64,000 bases of DNA, from positions 1,364,001 through 1,428,000 of the forward strand of contig NZ_WMBQ01000001.1 in NCBI RefSeq assembly GCF_009708035.1, in the 5' to 3' direction. The notes under the pieces are model-generated. The model searched no databases, was not told where the DNA came from, and saw only the letters and a list, made by a program, of their open reading frames with translations. The position numbers and the translations under genes are program-made. How positions within the stretch are numbered: the stretch's first letter is position 1; each line of letters opens with the position of its first letter. This DNA is from Hyphomicrobium album (GTDB lineage Bacteria; Pseudomonadota; Alphaproteobacteria; Rhizobiales; Hyphomicrobiaceae). Below are positions 19,093 through 27,691 of the stretch, in pieces.

Positions 19093-20462
19093 TACGCCCC
19101 TCGCTGCAGCGTCGGAAACTCTACGTGCAGGCGGAAGCCGCCGCTCGGCAGCGGGCCGGCGTCGAACCGGCCGCTCAACGCAACGACGCGCTCGCGCATG
19201 CCGATCATCCCGGATCCCGCGGGAGGAGACGGCTTGTCGTCGGCAGATAGACCCCCTCCGTCGTCAACGACCGAGAGCGTGATCTTTTCGTTGCCTGTTT
19301 CAGCATGCCGGCTCAGCAGCACCCTGACGTTGCGGGCTTTGGCGTGTTTGGAAGCGTTGGTCAGCGCCTCCTGCACGATGCGGTAGACGTGTGCACTCGT
19401 CTCCGCCCGGAGATGCTCCACTTCGCCGTCCGCCTCTATGGAGTAGCACGTCGATCCGCCTGCATTCTGGTTGTGCTGGGCGACCAGGGCTTTGAGGCTT
19501 TGCACCAGCCCCAGGTCATCGATCTCCTGCGGCCGCAGGTAGGTGAGCGTCCGGCGCAGCGATATCATCAATTCGGCCGCCATCTTTTCGAGCTCGCTCG
19601 CCTCGCCTGCCACGCGCGGCGCCTCGTGCTGCGCGGCGGTCCGCACGCACGCCGCGCGGGCGCTGAGTGCGGAGAGCTTCTGGGCGATGTCGTCGTGCAG
19701 CTCGCGCGCGATGTGGCGCCGCTCCTGCTCCTGCGTATCGACAAGGCGGCGCGCAAGCTCGGTCCGCTCGGTCGTCGCCTTGCTCAGCTCCGCGGATAGA
19801 CCGTTGAACACCTCGCTGATCCGGTTGAGCTCGGCCAGACGGAACGCCGGCAGGCGGCACGCAAGGTCGCCGCGAGCCAGGCGGTTCAGACCCGCGAGGA
19901 TTTCCATGGTGGGCAGCAGCGCGCGATCAATTACGAGATAGGTCACGACGCACAGCGCCGCCACGAACACCGCCGCAAAGCCGAGCAGGGGCGCGATCGT
20001 CGCCCAGGCCTGCCCGGCCGTCGCCACCGGATCGTGCGCGGCGACAAGGGTGCCCTGCGGCTCGCCGCGATAGGAGACCGGCCGCGTAGCGGCGAGCCCG
20101 CCGTTGAGCAGCGACCTGTAGGCGCCGAGGAACCATTGGGGCGCGCTGACTGTCGCTGCATCAATCCCGGCGCAGCTCGAGCGTTTGAGGGCGCCATCGA
20201 CGCCGCGCAGCTCGATGCATTGACCCGGCTGCAGCGACAAGCCCGCGACTAGATCCCAATCGGGGAAACGCGCAGGGAGGTCGGTCGACCGGCCGATGCG
20301 GGACAGTTGCAGGTCGAGCTGCCGGCCGACCATGTCCGCCAGCTCGATGTTGTGCCGCTGGGCCTCACGTGCGGTCAGGTAGATGGCGAGCGCCGAGCCG
20401 GCGACGAGGCAGGCGAGCGCCACCAGGGTGATCCGCCTCACCAGCAGCCACTTCAGGTCCAT
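19092..20462 (-). CDS. Membrane sensor histidine kinase, NarX/UhpB type
   Basis: A 456-residue kinase with two membrane helices (about residues 10-30 and 155-180) flanking a periplasmic domain of some 125 residues that contains two cysteines. A HAMP linker follows, then the HisKA_3 dimerisation helix ERRHIARELHDDIAQKLSAL with the phospho-acceptor His in ELHD (about H256), and a HATPase domain with N-box EALTNASKHAKA and G-boxes DDGGGLS and GSGMIGMRERV. It pairs with the overlapping downstream NarL-type regulator. I chose ATG 20462 because GAGGAAG lies 4 bases upstream; a GTG at 20480 overlaps that site. The sensed signal is unknown. Confidence 0.93.
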   Translation of the reverse strand: MDLKWLLVRRITLVALACLVAGSALAIYLTAREAQRHNIELADMVGRQLDLQLSRIGRSTDLPARFPDWDLVAGLSLQPGQCIELRGVDGALKRSSCAGIDAATVSAPQWFLGAYRSLLNGGLAATRPVSYRGEPQGTLVAAHDPVATAGQAWATIAPLLGFAAVFVAALCVVTYLVIDRALLPTMEILAGLNRLARGDLACRLPAFRLAELNRISEVFNGLSAELSKATTERTELARRLVDTQEQERRHIARELHDDIAQKLSALSARAACVRTAAQHEAPRVAGEASELEKMAAELMISLRRTLTYLRPQEIDDLGLVQSLKALVAQHNQNAGGSTCYSIEADGEVEHLRAETSAHVYRIVQEALTNASKHAKARNVRVLLSRHAETGNEKITLSVVDDGGGLSADDKPSPPAGSGMIGMRERVVALSGRFDAGPLPSGGFRLHVEFPTLQRGA

Positions 20463-20849
20463 GCCGCTTCCTCGCCTCACAATCCTTCGGTCAGGCTATG
20501 GGCGCCGGGCAGGCCTGTGAAGGGGCGCCGGCAAACGTCAGGAAATTTGCCCAAGGCACGGCGGGGGATCCTCCATTGGCCGGGTGCTCTGGCCGGCCAA
20601 TCCTTACCGCAGAGGTGCCGGGGAGACTGGCGAATGCTTCGGGTCGCGTATCGCAAGGCAGGGGCGCCACGCTGGAGAATTCCGCTGGCCGGAACGCTGG
20701 CGATCGCCCTCGCGGCCTTTGCCGGGCTTGCCCTGCAATGGGGCACTCAGCCGGTTGAACCGGATGCGGTCGAAGCCCTGTTGGCGAGCGCATCCGCCCG
20801 CTGCGCATCCACGCCCTCGATATCAATGGAGAAGGAGACGGAGATCGTC
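20463..20849. other. Intergenic region with a 9-base inverted repeat
   Basis: About 390 bases between the histidine kinase gene and the divergent cupin gene. It contains a perfect 9-base inverted repeat, ATTGGCCGG at 20575-20583 and CCGGCCAAT at 20593-20601, with a 9-base spacer, which could be an operator. It also holds an ATG at 20634 in frame with the cupin, with no stop between. That upstream stretch encodes a hydrophobic segment (LAGTLAIALAAFAGLAL) and has GGGGAGA before it. I still prefer the cupin start at 20850 because a complete signal peptide begins there. Confidence 0.5.
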
Positions 20850-21320
20850 ATGAAGAAAAGTCTTGTCGCTGCCGGGCTGATGGCGCTCGCAGGTGCGGCC
20901 CTCGCGCACGACACACCGAACATGAACGAAGCGCGCGAGCTGACGCCGGAGTCGATCACCTTCAAAGACGATCCGGCGTTCCCGAAAGGCGCACAGACCG
21001 TCCTTCTGCACGGCGATCCAGCAAAGCCGGGGCTATTCATCCTCCGCATAAAGTTTCCGCCCAACTACGTCGTTCCTCCCCACACGCATCCGGGGTTCGA
21101 AACCGTCACGGTGCTGTCCGGCAGCATGGGAAGCGGCATGGGCGAGAAGGCCGATCTGACGAAGGGCAAAATGCTGAAGGCCGGTGGCATGCTCGCTCTC
21201 CCCGCCAATCATGCGCACTACGTTTGGACGACGGACGAGGAAACGATCATCCAGGTCGCGGCGGTCGGGCCGTTCGATCTCGTCTACATCAATCCGGCCG
21301 ATGACCCGCGCAAGAAATAG
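20850..21320 (+). CDS. Secreted cupin-domain protein
   Basis: A 156-residue periplasmic protein: signal peptide of 19-20 residues (MKKSLVAAGLMALAGAALA, then HDT) followed by a single cupin. The metal-binding motif HTHPGFETVTVLSG supplies two His and one Glu, and ANHAHYVW supplies the second-motif His. Secreted single-domain cupins of this type are common in proteobacteria; the reaction is not known. The ribosome site GGAGACGGAG precedes the ATG. It is divergent from the two-component system, with an inverted repeat between them, so it may be regulated by it. That link is inference. Confidence 0.82.
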   Translation: MKKSLVAAGLMALAGAALAHDTPNMNEARELTPESITFKDDPAFPKGAQTVLLHGDPAKPGLFILRIKFPPNYVVPPHTHPGFETVTVLSGSMGSGMGEKADLTKGKMLKAGGMLALPANHAHYVWTTDEETIIQVAAVGPFDLVYINPADDPRKK

Positions 21321-21329
21321 GACAGGTCT

Positions 21330-22046
21330 CTACGTGCTCTCCGGACGGAAGCCGGTGGCGAGCACGTAGAGCTCGGCCGAGTCGGCGCGGCTCGCCGGCG
21401 GCTTCACGTGCTGCACCTTGGCGAAACGCTTCTTCAACAGGTCGAGCAGCTCGCGTTCGGTGCCGCCTTGCAGCACCTTGCCGACGAACGCACCGCCCGG
21501 CCGCAGCACGTCGCAGGCGAAGTAGGCGGCCGATTCAGCGAGACCCATGATGCGCAAGTGGTCAGTGCGCGTGTGGCCTGTCGTCGGCGCAGCCATGTCG
21601 GAGAGCACGATGTCGGCGCGGCCGTCGCGCAGCATCGATTTCAACCGCGCCTCGGCGCCCTCGGCAGTGAAATCGAGCTCGATCGCCTCGACGCCCGGCA
21701 GCGGCTCCATGGCGAGATAGTCGATGGCGACCACTTGGCCCTTGCCGGCGACGGACTGCACGCGCTCCGCCGCGATCTGGCTCCAGCCGCCCGGTGCAGC
21801 ACCGAGGTCGACCACGACCGCACCCGGCTTCAAGAGACGGTGCTTGTCGTCGATCTCCTTCAGCTTGTAGGCGGCACGCGAGCGCATGCCATCACGCTTG
21901 GACGCCGCGACATAAGGGTCATTGAGCTGCCGCTCGAGCCAGCGCTGCGACGACGGGCGATGCTTGCGCGCCGTCTTGAGGCGCACGTGCATCTGCCGCT
22001 GCCCGCCGCCCGGTCCCTTGCTGGAGCCGCTAGCCTTCTTCGTCAT
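21330..22046 (-). CDS. rlmE: 23S rRNA (uridine-2'-O) methyltransferase RlmE/FtsJ
   Basis: A 238-residue FtsJ/RlmE enzyme that 2'-O-methylates U2552 of 23S rRNA during 50S maturation. SAM motif I reads [15 protein letters not shown]. The catalytic K-D-K(-E) tetrad can be placed in [22 protein letters not shown] and FVGKVLQGG. The N-terminus is basic ([22 protein letters not shown]), as usual for RNA binding. The start at 22046 has AGAGGC about 8 bases upstream; the longer frame to 22205 runs into the ppx gene. It follows ppx by 11 bases and is probably cotranscribed with it, a pairing often seen in Rhizobiales. Confidence 0.95.
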   Translation of the reverse strand: MTKKASGSSKGPGGGQRQMHVRLKTARKHRPSSQRWLERQLNDPYVAASKRDGMRSRAAYKLKEIDDKHRLLKPGAVVVDLGAAPGGWSQIAAERVQSVAGKGQVVAIDYLAMEPLPGVEAIELDFTAEGAEARLKSMLRDGRADIVLSDMAAPTTGHTRTDHLRIMGLAESAAYFACDVLRPGGAFVGKVLQGGTERELLDLLKKRFAKVQHVKPPASRADSAELYVLATGFRPEST

Positions 22047-22057
22047 GTTTATTGCCT

Positions 22058-23341
22058 CTAGGCCGGCCGGCGCCGGCGGCGCACCGGCAAAAGAACGCCG
22101 TCTTCGACCATCAGCGTGGTCAGGATACCCTCGCGCAACCCGCGGTCGGCGACGCGCAGGCGCTCGCACGGCCACATGCGCAGGATGGCTTCGAGGATGG
22201 CGCAACCGGCGAGCACCAGGTCGGCGCGGTCGCGGCCGATGCAGGGCTCGGCGATGCGCTGCTCGTAGCTGCGGCCGAGCAGATCGGTGGTGACGCCGCG
22301 CACGTCGCCGACGCTGAGCCAGCAGCCGTCGACGCGGTTGCGGTCGTAGCGCGTCAGGCCGAGTTGTATGCCGGCGACGGTGGTGACGGTGCCCGAGGTC
22401 CCCAGCATGTGCATGCGGCGCCCCGCGGTGCGCTCGGCGACACTGTGCTGCGCCTCGAAGTCGCGCAGCAGGCGCACCGTCTCGGCGACCATCGCCTCGA
22501 AATCTTCGGGCGCCACGTGCCGGCCGCCGAAGCGTTCGGCCAGCGTGACGACGCCGATCGGCAGCGAGGTCCAGGCGACCATGCAGTGCTGCGCGTCGAG
22601 GCGTCCGGCGAAGCGGCGGTCACGCTGGCGGCTGCGGCGCGTGAGATCGAGCAGGATCAGCTCGGACGATCCGCCGCCGATATCGAAGACGAGAACGTAG
22701 TCGCAGGTCGGATCGATGAGCGCGGCGGACCCCGACACGGCGAGCCGCGCTTCGACCTCGCGCGTCAGGATCTCGATCTCGAGCCCGAGCTTGTCCCGCA
22801 CACGGGCGAGGAACTCGCCCCCATTCTCGGCAACGCGGCAGGCTTCCGTGGCAACGAGCCGCGAGCGGCGCACCTTGGCGCGGCCGAGCTTCGCGGCACA
22901 AACCTTCAACGCGTCGAGGGTGCGCGCCATGGCCGGCTCGGAGAGCCGCCCCGTCTGGCTCACGCCCTCACCGAGACGGATGATGCGCGAGAACGCGTCG
23001 ACGACGCGGAAGCCGCGCCGCGATGGGCGCGCCAGCAAAAGCCGGCAGTTGTTGGTGCCGAGGTCAAGCGCGCCATAGACACCCTCGGGGCGCGCGTCGC
23101 GGGCGAGCTGCGCAGCGGCCACGTTGCCGCCGCCGGCGCCGTTCGAATGCGCTGTCGGAGAACCGGATTGAGCGATGGGGGAATACTGTGGGGAGAGCCC
23201 GGCGGGAAACTCGCCGCTGGCCATGCCGTCAGGCGCTTCGGAGGCGCCGCCCTCGTCGGGATAGCCCTGCACAATCCCTCGCTCCAGCGCCTGGCATACG
23301 GCCGTAACTCGATGCAAACATTTGCAATTCGGCCGCGTCAT
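22058..23341 (-). CDS. ppx: Ppx/GppA family exopolyphosphatase/guanosine pentaphosphatase
   Basis: A 427-residue enzyme of the actin-like Ppx/GppA family, hydrolysing polyphosphate and/or pppGpp. The phosphate-1 loop is [16 protein letters not shown] (about 89-104), and [12 protein letters not shown] (phosphate-2) and [11 protein letters not shown] follow. The C-terminal HD-like domain of long Ppx proteins is absent, so this is the short form common in alphaproteobacteria. The first ~85 residues are a low-complexity Gly/Ser/Ala-rich extension before the fold starts. The true start may be an internal ATG (for example M40), and none has a clear ribosome site. It precedes rlmE by 11 bases. Confidence 0.9.
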   Translation of the reverse strand: MTRPNCKCLHRVTAVCQALERGIVQGYPDEGGASEAPDGMASGEFPAGLSPQYSPIAQSGSPTAHSNGAGGGNVAAAQLARDARPEGVYGALDLGTNNCRLLLARPSRRGFRVVDAFSRIIRLGEGVSQTGRLSEPAMARTLDALKVCAAKLGRAKVRRSRLVATEACRVAENGGEFLARVRDKLGLEIEILTREVEARLAVSGSAALIDPTCDYVLVFDIGGGSSELILLDLTRRSRQRDRRFAGRLDAQHCMVAWTSLPIGVVTLAERFGGRHVAPEDFEAMVAETVRLLRDFEAQHSVAERTAGRRMHMLGTSGTVTTVAGIQLGLTRYDRNRVDGCWLSVGDVRGVTTDLLGRSYEQRIAEPCIGRDRADLVLAGCAILEAILRMWPCERLRVADRGLREGILTTLMVEDGVLLPVRRRRRPA

Positions 23342-23458
23342 CAGGCGTCTTCCTGGATGACACTTGTGTGCAGTCTAAGCAGCAAAAGGCAGGCGGTAAA
23401 GCGCATCCGGCAAGATCGGGCTATCCTCGCCGCCCCGTAGCTGAAATAGACTTAACCG

Positions 23459-24289
23459 ATGCACCCTTTTGCCTGCCTCTCGATCGGCGTTGTTTTGGCC
23501 CTGCTGGCGCCGGGCATCGGCCATGGCGCCGAGCTCAGCCAAGCCGACCGCGCGCGTCTGCTCGAGGCCTATCCCGGGCTGCTCGAGCGTATCGACGGCA
23601 ACGATCTCGTCTGGCGCGACGGCACGCGCATGCCGCTCAATGATGGCAAGGGTGACAAGCCGTTCGAGCAATGGCTCGATAGTCCCGACGTCGCGGACAT
23701 GTTCGCCATCCCCTATCCGGTCGGCGCCGCAGCGAAGCCGCCGGCGAAGGACATCGACCCGGGCCGCGCGCGCACCGCCGCCTTCTTCGACAAGGTTTAC
23801 GGCGACTGCCGCAAGGGCGCGGTCGAGGGGAATTTGACGACGGTCGAGTGGCTACCAACCAAGGCGAAACAGAAGCTGCCGTTCAACAAAATGAACGGCG
23901 CGGCGGCCGCACTCGCCGCAGCGAGCCGCGAGCTCGACGCGCTGGCGCCGTCGTTCGACGTTTTCCTCACGCCGTCCGCCGGCACCTACAATTGCCGCGT
24001 CATCGCCGGCACCAACCGCGTCTCCGCCCACGGGCACGCCATCGCCATCGACATCGCGCTGAAGCGCTCGAACTACTGGCGCAACGATAAGCCGGGCAAG
24101 GACGGAGCACTTCTCTACAGGAACGAGATCCCTATGGAGATCGTCCGCATTTTCGAGAAGCATGGGTTCATCTGGGGCGGCCGCTGGTATCACTACGACA
24201 CCATGCACTTCGAGTACCGTCCCGAACTCATCGGCGTGAAGGGCGGCGCCGGGCCCACCGCGAAGGCGCCGCAGCCATCAGCCCCGTGA
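23459..24289 (+). CDS. Secreted M15-family metallopeptidase (VanY/DD-carboxypeptidase-like)
   Basis: A 276-residue exported protein with a signal peptide of about 23 residues. The C-terminal half is an M15 D-Ala-D-Ala carboxypeptidase-like domain. Zinc ligands are visible as H191 and D198 in SAHGHAIAID and H250 in YHYDTMHFEYRPEL, and the preceding GFIWGGRW is typical of the M15 subfamily C. It should act in the periplasm on peptidoglycan stem peptides. The tail after residue 257 is low-complexity (GGAGPTAKAPQPSAP). It is transcribed divergently from ppx, 117 bases away, and lies 111 bases before tRNA-Gln. Confidence 0.88.
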   Translation: MHPFACLSIGVVLALLAPGIGHGAELSQADRARLLEAYPGLLERIDGNDLVWRDGTRMPLNDGKGDKPFEQWLDSPDVADMFAIPYPVGAAAKPPAKDIDPGRARTAAFFDKVYGDCRKGAVEGNLTTVEWLPTKAKQKLPFNKMNGAAAALAAASRELDALAPSFDVFLTPSAGTYNCRVIAGTNRVSAHGHAIAIDIALKRSNYWRNDKPGKDGALLYRNEIPMEIVRIFEKHGFIWGGRWYHYDTMHFEYRPELIGVKGGAGPTAKAPQPSAP

Positions 24290-24400
24290 TGCACTTATCA
24301 CCGGCGGCGAAAGGCGTTGGCGCGCCAGCGGTTGCGAGGTCCCGGGGTTACTGTTATATGCGCCCCTCCGGCGGCCACGTGCCGCCGCGGATCCCGGCAA

Positions 24401-24474
24401 TGGGGGATCGTCTAATGGTAGGACTGCAGACTCTGACTCTGCCTGTCTAGGTTCGAATCCTAGTCCCCCAGCCA
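24401..24474 (+). tRNA. tRNA-Gln (CUG anticodon), CCA encoded
   Basis: A 74-nucleotide tRNA with a complete cloverleaf. The acceptor arm pairs TGGGGGA (24401-24407) with TCCCCCA near the 3' end, followed by discriminator G and an encoded CCA. The D-loop reads AATGGTAG. The anticodon stem GCAGA/TCTGC encloses loop CTCTGAC, giving anticodon CTG. The T-arm contains GGTTCGAATCC. The G at discriminator position 73 and the weak first pair (T-A) are usual glutamine identity features. Confidence 0.97.
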
Positions 24475-24582
24475 ACATTAATTTGTCACGAAAACTCAAT
24501 GCATTCGGGCCTAGAGCCCATGTCTGTCGGTACGACTTATTGACCGGCAACTGAGATGCGCACAACCGCTCGTGTCGTGGCC

Positions 24583-24614
24583 GACGAACCCCTGGCGTTT
24601 CAGGGGTCGTCTTT
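24583..24614 (+). terminator. Hairpin, possible terminator downstream of tRNA-Gln
   Basis: ACCCCTG (24588-24594) pairs perfectly with CAGGGGT (24601-24607), extended outward by GACG/CGTC across one bulged A, and is followed by a short TTT on the plus strand. It lies 110 bases after tRNA-Gln and overlaps the stop codon of the interrupted minus-strand gene, so it could also end transcription in that direction. The T-tract is weak. Confidence 0.4.
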
Positions 24615-25109
24615 CGGAGGCAGCAGCGGCCTTGGTAGCGGAATGAGGTCGATGGCTTTTGATTGACCGCCCGGCGCGGCTGGATCGAAGAGCCCGCCGC
24701 CAGATGGATCACCGCCCGGCATCGCGCCCTGCGACACGTCCCTGATGTTGACACCGGCCGGCGCGCCCCCGCCAGCTCCATAAGTTGGGACAAAAGCCTG
24801 GCGGGTGCCGGCTTGCGGGTTGCCCTTTTTTATCTCCACCTGCGCCGTCGAGACCTTTTCGGCCAGCGTCGGCGAATATGGCACGACGAATGCGCGTGGT
24901 TCACCGCTGGCGATGTTGCGCTCATCCAGCTCCTCCACCCACAGCTAGATCTCGCCCGGCAACTGCTGTGAGGGGTTGGGTTCGACGACGCGCGTCCACA
25001 GAACCTGGAAGCGCTCCGGGACGGCGGTTGCCGCCGCCCACCCGAGCATGCTCTGCGAGAAGAAGAAGACAGCGGCGTAGAAGACGGTCATCGCGGTCAC
25101 GAGCGCCAT
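24600..25109 (-). pseudogene. Membrane-anchored hypothetical gene broken by an amber codon
   Basis: From ATG 25109 the frame reads MALVTAMTVFYAAVFFFSQS, a single membrane helix, then PERFQVLWTRVVEPNP and stops at a TAG (24945-24947) after 54 codons. In the same frame the protein resumes at once as LWVEELDERNIASGEPRAFV and runs 114 more codons to TGA at 24600-24602. The sequence either side of the TAG reads as one continuous protein (GEI-stop-LWVEELDE), and I recall rhizobial hypothetical proteins of this kind with Tyr at that place. A TAC/TAT to TAG change would explain it. The frame also stays open upstream to about 25184 without a normal start. It is either a real nonsense mutation or a sequencing error. 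The function of the intact family is unknown. Confidence 0.7.
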
Positions 25110-25464
25110 CTTCGCCGTGCGCCCATCTCGAGAGCTGGGCGGAATCGCACCATACGCATCTGCGGATCTTCGGCACTTTCATGAGGCTGGTGGAAAAACT
25201 CCCGAACCTGAAGCTGTATCATGAGGTGTCGGTGTTCGACGCCGACGCGCAGCACTACGAGTACATCAACTGCCACCCCAACACGGGGCTGATGCGCGCA
25301 GTTTGAGATGAGGCGTCGGGCGGCCGCCATTTCCGCCATTTGCGCGGCGGCCCTCGCTCCCCAAGAGCTCGTGGCGGCGCAACATACGCCGCCGATGACG
25401 CCGGCATGACGAACTAGTAGGTTGCGGCTGCCGATCGATTCCCACGGACCAAACGGAGAGCCGC
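25110..25464. other. Decayed intergenic stretch with a protein-like fragment
   Basis: About 355 bases with no gene I trust. On the plus strand a frame open across 25152-25306 ends with a protein-like 41-residue piece from ATG 25181 (MRLVEKLPNLKLYHEVSVFD... NCHPNTGLMRAV). It has no ribosome site or upstream part and may be the 3' remnant of a lost gene. Just after it, 25308-25409 encodes a 33-residue signal-peptide-like frame (MRRRAAAISAICAAALAP) that then stops. I recognise neither. The promoter of the GlsB-type gene should lie near the right edge. Confidence 0.4.
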
Positions 25465-25719
25465 ATGGAACTTGCACCGATGTCGTTTCTTGGCTGGTTG
25501 CTTATCGGAGCGCTTGCCGGCTGGCTGGCCGGGCGGATCGTCGAGGGCTACGGCTTTGGCCTCGTCGGCAATATCGTCATCGGCATTGTCGGCGCCTGCA
25601 TCGGCGGCCTGATCCTGCCCAAGCTCGGAATTATTCCGACGACGACCGGCGGCAACTTCCTGGCGGCGACGTTGGGCGCGGTCGTCCTCCTGGTGCTGCT
25701 CGGCATCATGCGCCGCTGA
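25465..25719 (+). CDS. GlsB/YeaQ/YmgE-family stress membrane protein
   Basis: An 84-residue, very hydrophobic protein with three membrane segments and the Gly-rich pattern of the transglycosylase-associated (GlsB/YeaQ/YmgE) family: LLIGALAGWLAGRIVEG, LVGNIVIGIVGACIGGLI and a final helix ending GIMRR. Members are small inner-membrane proteins often induced by general stress; their mechanism is unknown. CGGAGAG lies 5 bases before the ATG. I looked for an EcfG-type promoter (GGAAC...CGTT) upstream and did not find one. It stands alone between the decayed patch and the diguanylate cyclase. Confidence 0.85.
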   Translation: MELAPMSFLGWLLIGALAGWLAGRIVEGYGFGLVGNIVIGIVGACIGGLILPKLGIIPTTTGGNFLAATLGAVVLLVLLGIMRR

Positions 25720-25873
25720 TACAGCCGACGCGAAAATCCAGGCACCCGCGGTGCAATTTGGGCATTCCTGCGATGCTTCCAATTTCACCTAGTTTCTAGA
25801 CAAGCCATAAATGCTCGTCGCCACAGAATGCCTCGCGCAATGATCCGTCATCGGATCACACCTTGGGGCACCA

Positions 25874-27148
25874 ATGACGCTCGACCTGCCCACCATCTCG
25901 GTCGTCACTTTCTCCGCGACGACGATCGTCGGACTCGTACTGTGCTTCGTCTGGTGGCAGGAACGATCTAGCCCGCTCATCGGCTGGTGGGGTGTCGCCC
26001 AGCTGGTCATGGCCTCGGGTATCGGGTTCGCTGCCGCCGCTTCCCTCTCAAATAGCCCACAGCTGGTGGCCTTCGGCCAGGCGCTGATGATCCTGTCCGC
26101 CGCCATCATGTGGATGGCGGTGCGCGAGTTCAACGGCCGATCGCTCAATCCGCTGCTCGTCGCCGTGTGGCCCTCCGGCTTCGTCATTGCCTCCGCCTTC
26201 GGCGTCGCCCAATCGCTGAACGGCAGGCTCATACTCTCCTCGACGCTGCTGGCCGCGCTGTTCCTGATGACGGCGTTCGAGTTCGCGCGCGCGCACTCCG
26301 AGCGGCTGGCCTCGCGCTGGCCGGCGAGTCTTCTTCTGGCTCTCATCGGTGCGGGCTATCTGACGTGGATGCCGCTGGCGCTGACCATGCCGATCAAGGA
26401 CGTGTCGCACGTCTACGGCAGCCACTGGTTCCCAGTCGTAATCGTCATCGCCTTCCTCGGCCGCGTCGCGCTCGCCTTCGTCATCCTCGCCATGGTCAAG
26501 GAGCGGCAGGAGATGCGCCAGCGCCTCTTCGCGCTTACCGACCCTTTGACCGGCCTACCCAACCGCCGCGCGCTGTTCGAGGCGGCCGATCTCGTGGTCT
26601 TGCAAGATAGAGTTCGCAAGGAAGACCCCCTTTCGGTCATGCTCTTCGACCTCGATCACTTCAAGAAGATCAACGACACCTACGGCCATCGGTTCGGCGA
26701 CCGCGTGCTCCAGCTCTTTTCCCAGACGCTCGTCGACGAGCTAGATCCCGACTGCACCATGGGGCGCCTCGGCGGCGAGGAGTTCGCCGCCATAATGCCG
26801 GGCACGGGGCTGAGCGTCGCCGCGGCCAAGGCCGAGTGCGTGCGCGCCGCCTTCGCCCACGCCGCCTCGTTCATCGACGGCATGCCGGTCGGCGGCACCG
26901 TGAGCATCGGCGTCGCGGCGCACGACAACATCGCTTGCGACATCGGGGCGCTTTTCCACCGCGCCGATGGGGCGCTCTATGCCGCCAAGCAGGCGGGACG
27001 CAATCGCGTGCAGGTCATCGGACCGCAGGAGGGGTTGCAGCACGAGGAACGCGAAATCGACTCCGTGTGGTATGGTGAGCGCGGTCCGCTTCTACCGGCG
27101 CAACGTTTGTCGCGACGGTACCGGGGAACGGGCGCCGACGCCGCCTAG
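25874..27148 (+). CDS. Membrane-bound diguanylate cyclase
   Basis: A 424-residue protein with an N-terminal region of six or seven membrane helices (residues 1-208) of no named sensor type, then a GGDEF domain (about 215-375). The active site reads GGEEF at 300-304, with DLDHFKKINDTYGH upstream for metal and GTP binding, so it should make c-di-GMP. The inhibitory-site motif RxxD is absent: the four residues at its place are DPDC. It should therefore not be feedback-inhibited by the usual route. A basic C-terminal tail of about 45 residues follows the domain. No partner phosphodiesterase is adjacent. Confidence 0.92.
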   Translation: MTLDLPTISVVTFSATTIVGLVLCFVWWQERSSPLIGWWGVAQLVMASGIGFAAAASLSNSPQLVAFGQALMILSAAIMWMAVREFNGRSLNPLLVAVWPSGFVIASAFGVAQSLNGRLILSSTLLAALFLMTAFEFARAHSERLASRWPASLLLALIGAGYLTWMPLALTMPIKDVSHVYGSHWFPVVIVIAFLGRVALAFVILAMVKERQEMRQRLFALTDPLTGLPNRRALFEAADLVVLQDRVRKEDPLSVMLFDLDHFKKINDTYGHRFGDRVLQLFSQTLVDELDPDCTMGRLGGEEFAAIMPGTGLSVAAAKAECVRAAFAHAASFIDGMPVGGTVSIGVAAHDNIACDIGALFHRADGALYAAKQAGRNRVQVIGPQEGLQHEEREIDSVWYGERGPLLPAQRLSRRYRGTGADAA

Positions 27149-27320
27149 CAGCGGATCGCGGGCCGCAAGTTTCGCCCGAATCAGCGTGTCGAAGTTGGAC
27201 TGACGTGCGGTGCATGGAAGCATCGCGTCTTGGCATCCACCGATGCTAGAAGGCAGGCTCCGCCGCGCAGCGCCAATGGCGCCACCTCCGCCGGCGGAGT
27301 TCTGTAAGGGGGGAATGAGC

Positions 27321-27635
27321 ATGGACGCAGCGACGCTCTATATCGTGATGGCAGTCGGCTCCGGGCCCAAGCGCATGTCGACCTCCAGGTTTCCGACCAT
27401 GGAGATTTGCCGGGAAGCCGCGGACAAGATGCGCAAGCGCGCGTCGATGAGGGCGGCGACCCTCTATTGCGTGAAGCGCGCGCCCGACAAGGACGAGAAG
27501 CGCTTGGCCGCTCAGGCCGCCGCCGCGCGTAAGCGCCGCATGCAGGCGGGACAAGCGCAGGCCCAGCAACAGCCGGCAGCGACGCCGCCCGGCATGCCCC
27601 GTGAATTCTTCAGCGGCACCACGCCTAAGATGTAG
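27321..27635 (+). CDS. Small Arg/Gln-rich hypothetical protein
   Basis: A 104-residue protein. The N-terminal half (MDAATLYIVMAVGSGPKRMS... FPTMEICREAADKMRK) looks folded, with two cysteines (EICREA and LYCVKR). The C-terminal half is low-complexity Ala/Gln/Arg. I recognise no characterised family, though similar short proteins are common in Hyphomicrobiales. I chose ATG 27321, which has AAGGGGGG 7 bases upstream; ATG 27315 is too close to that site. No signal peptide is evident. Confidence 0.6.
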   Translation: MDAATLYIVMAVGSGPKRMSTSRFPTMEICREAADKMRKRASMRAATLYCVKRAPDKDEKRLAAQAAAARKRRMQAGQAQAQQQPAATPPGMPREFFSGTTPKM

Positions 27636-27691
27636 AGGCTGCACCTTGCGCGCGCCCGATATAAGCGCCGCTGGGATGGGGGGAGGCGAGC

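Noticed and set aside
24369..24387. CGGCGG/CCGCCG hairpin around CACGTG before tRNA-Gln
   Set aside because: A stable GC stem but without a T-tract; it may just close the M15 peptidase transcript, so not listed as a terminator.
24450..24474. tRNA-Gln 3' end as a phage attachment site
   Set aside because: I saw no integrase and no second copy of the 3' end downstream in the window.
25308..25409. 33-residue frame with signal-peptide character
   Set aside because: Too short, no clear ribosome site, and next to other remnants; mentioned only within the decayed stretch.
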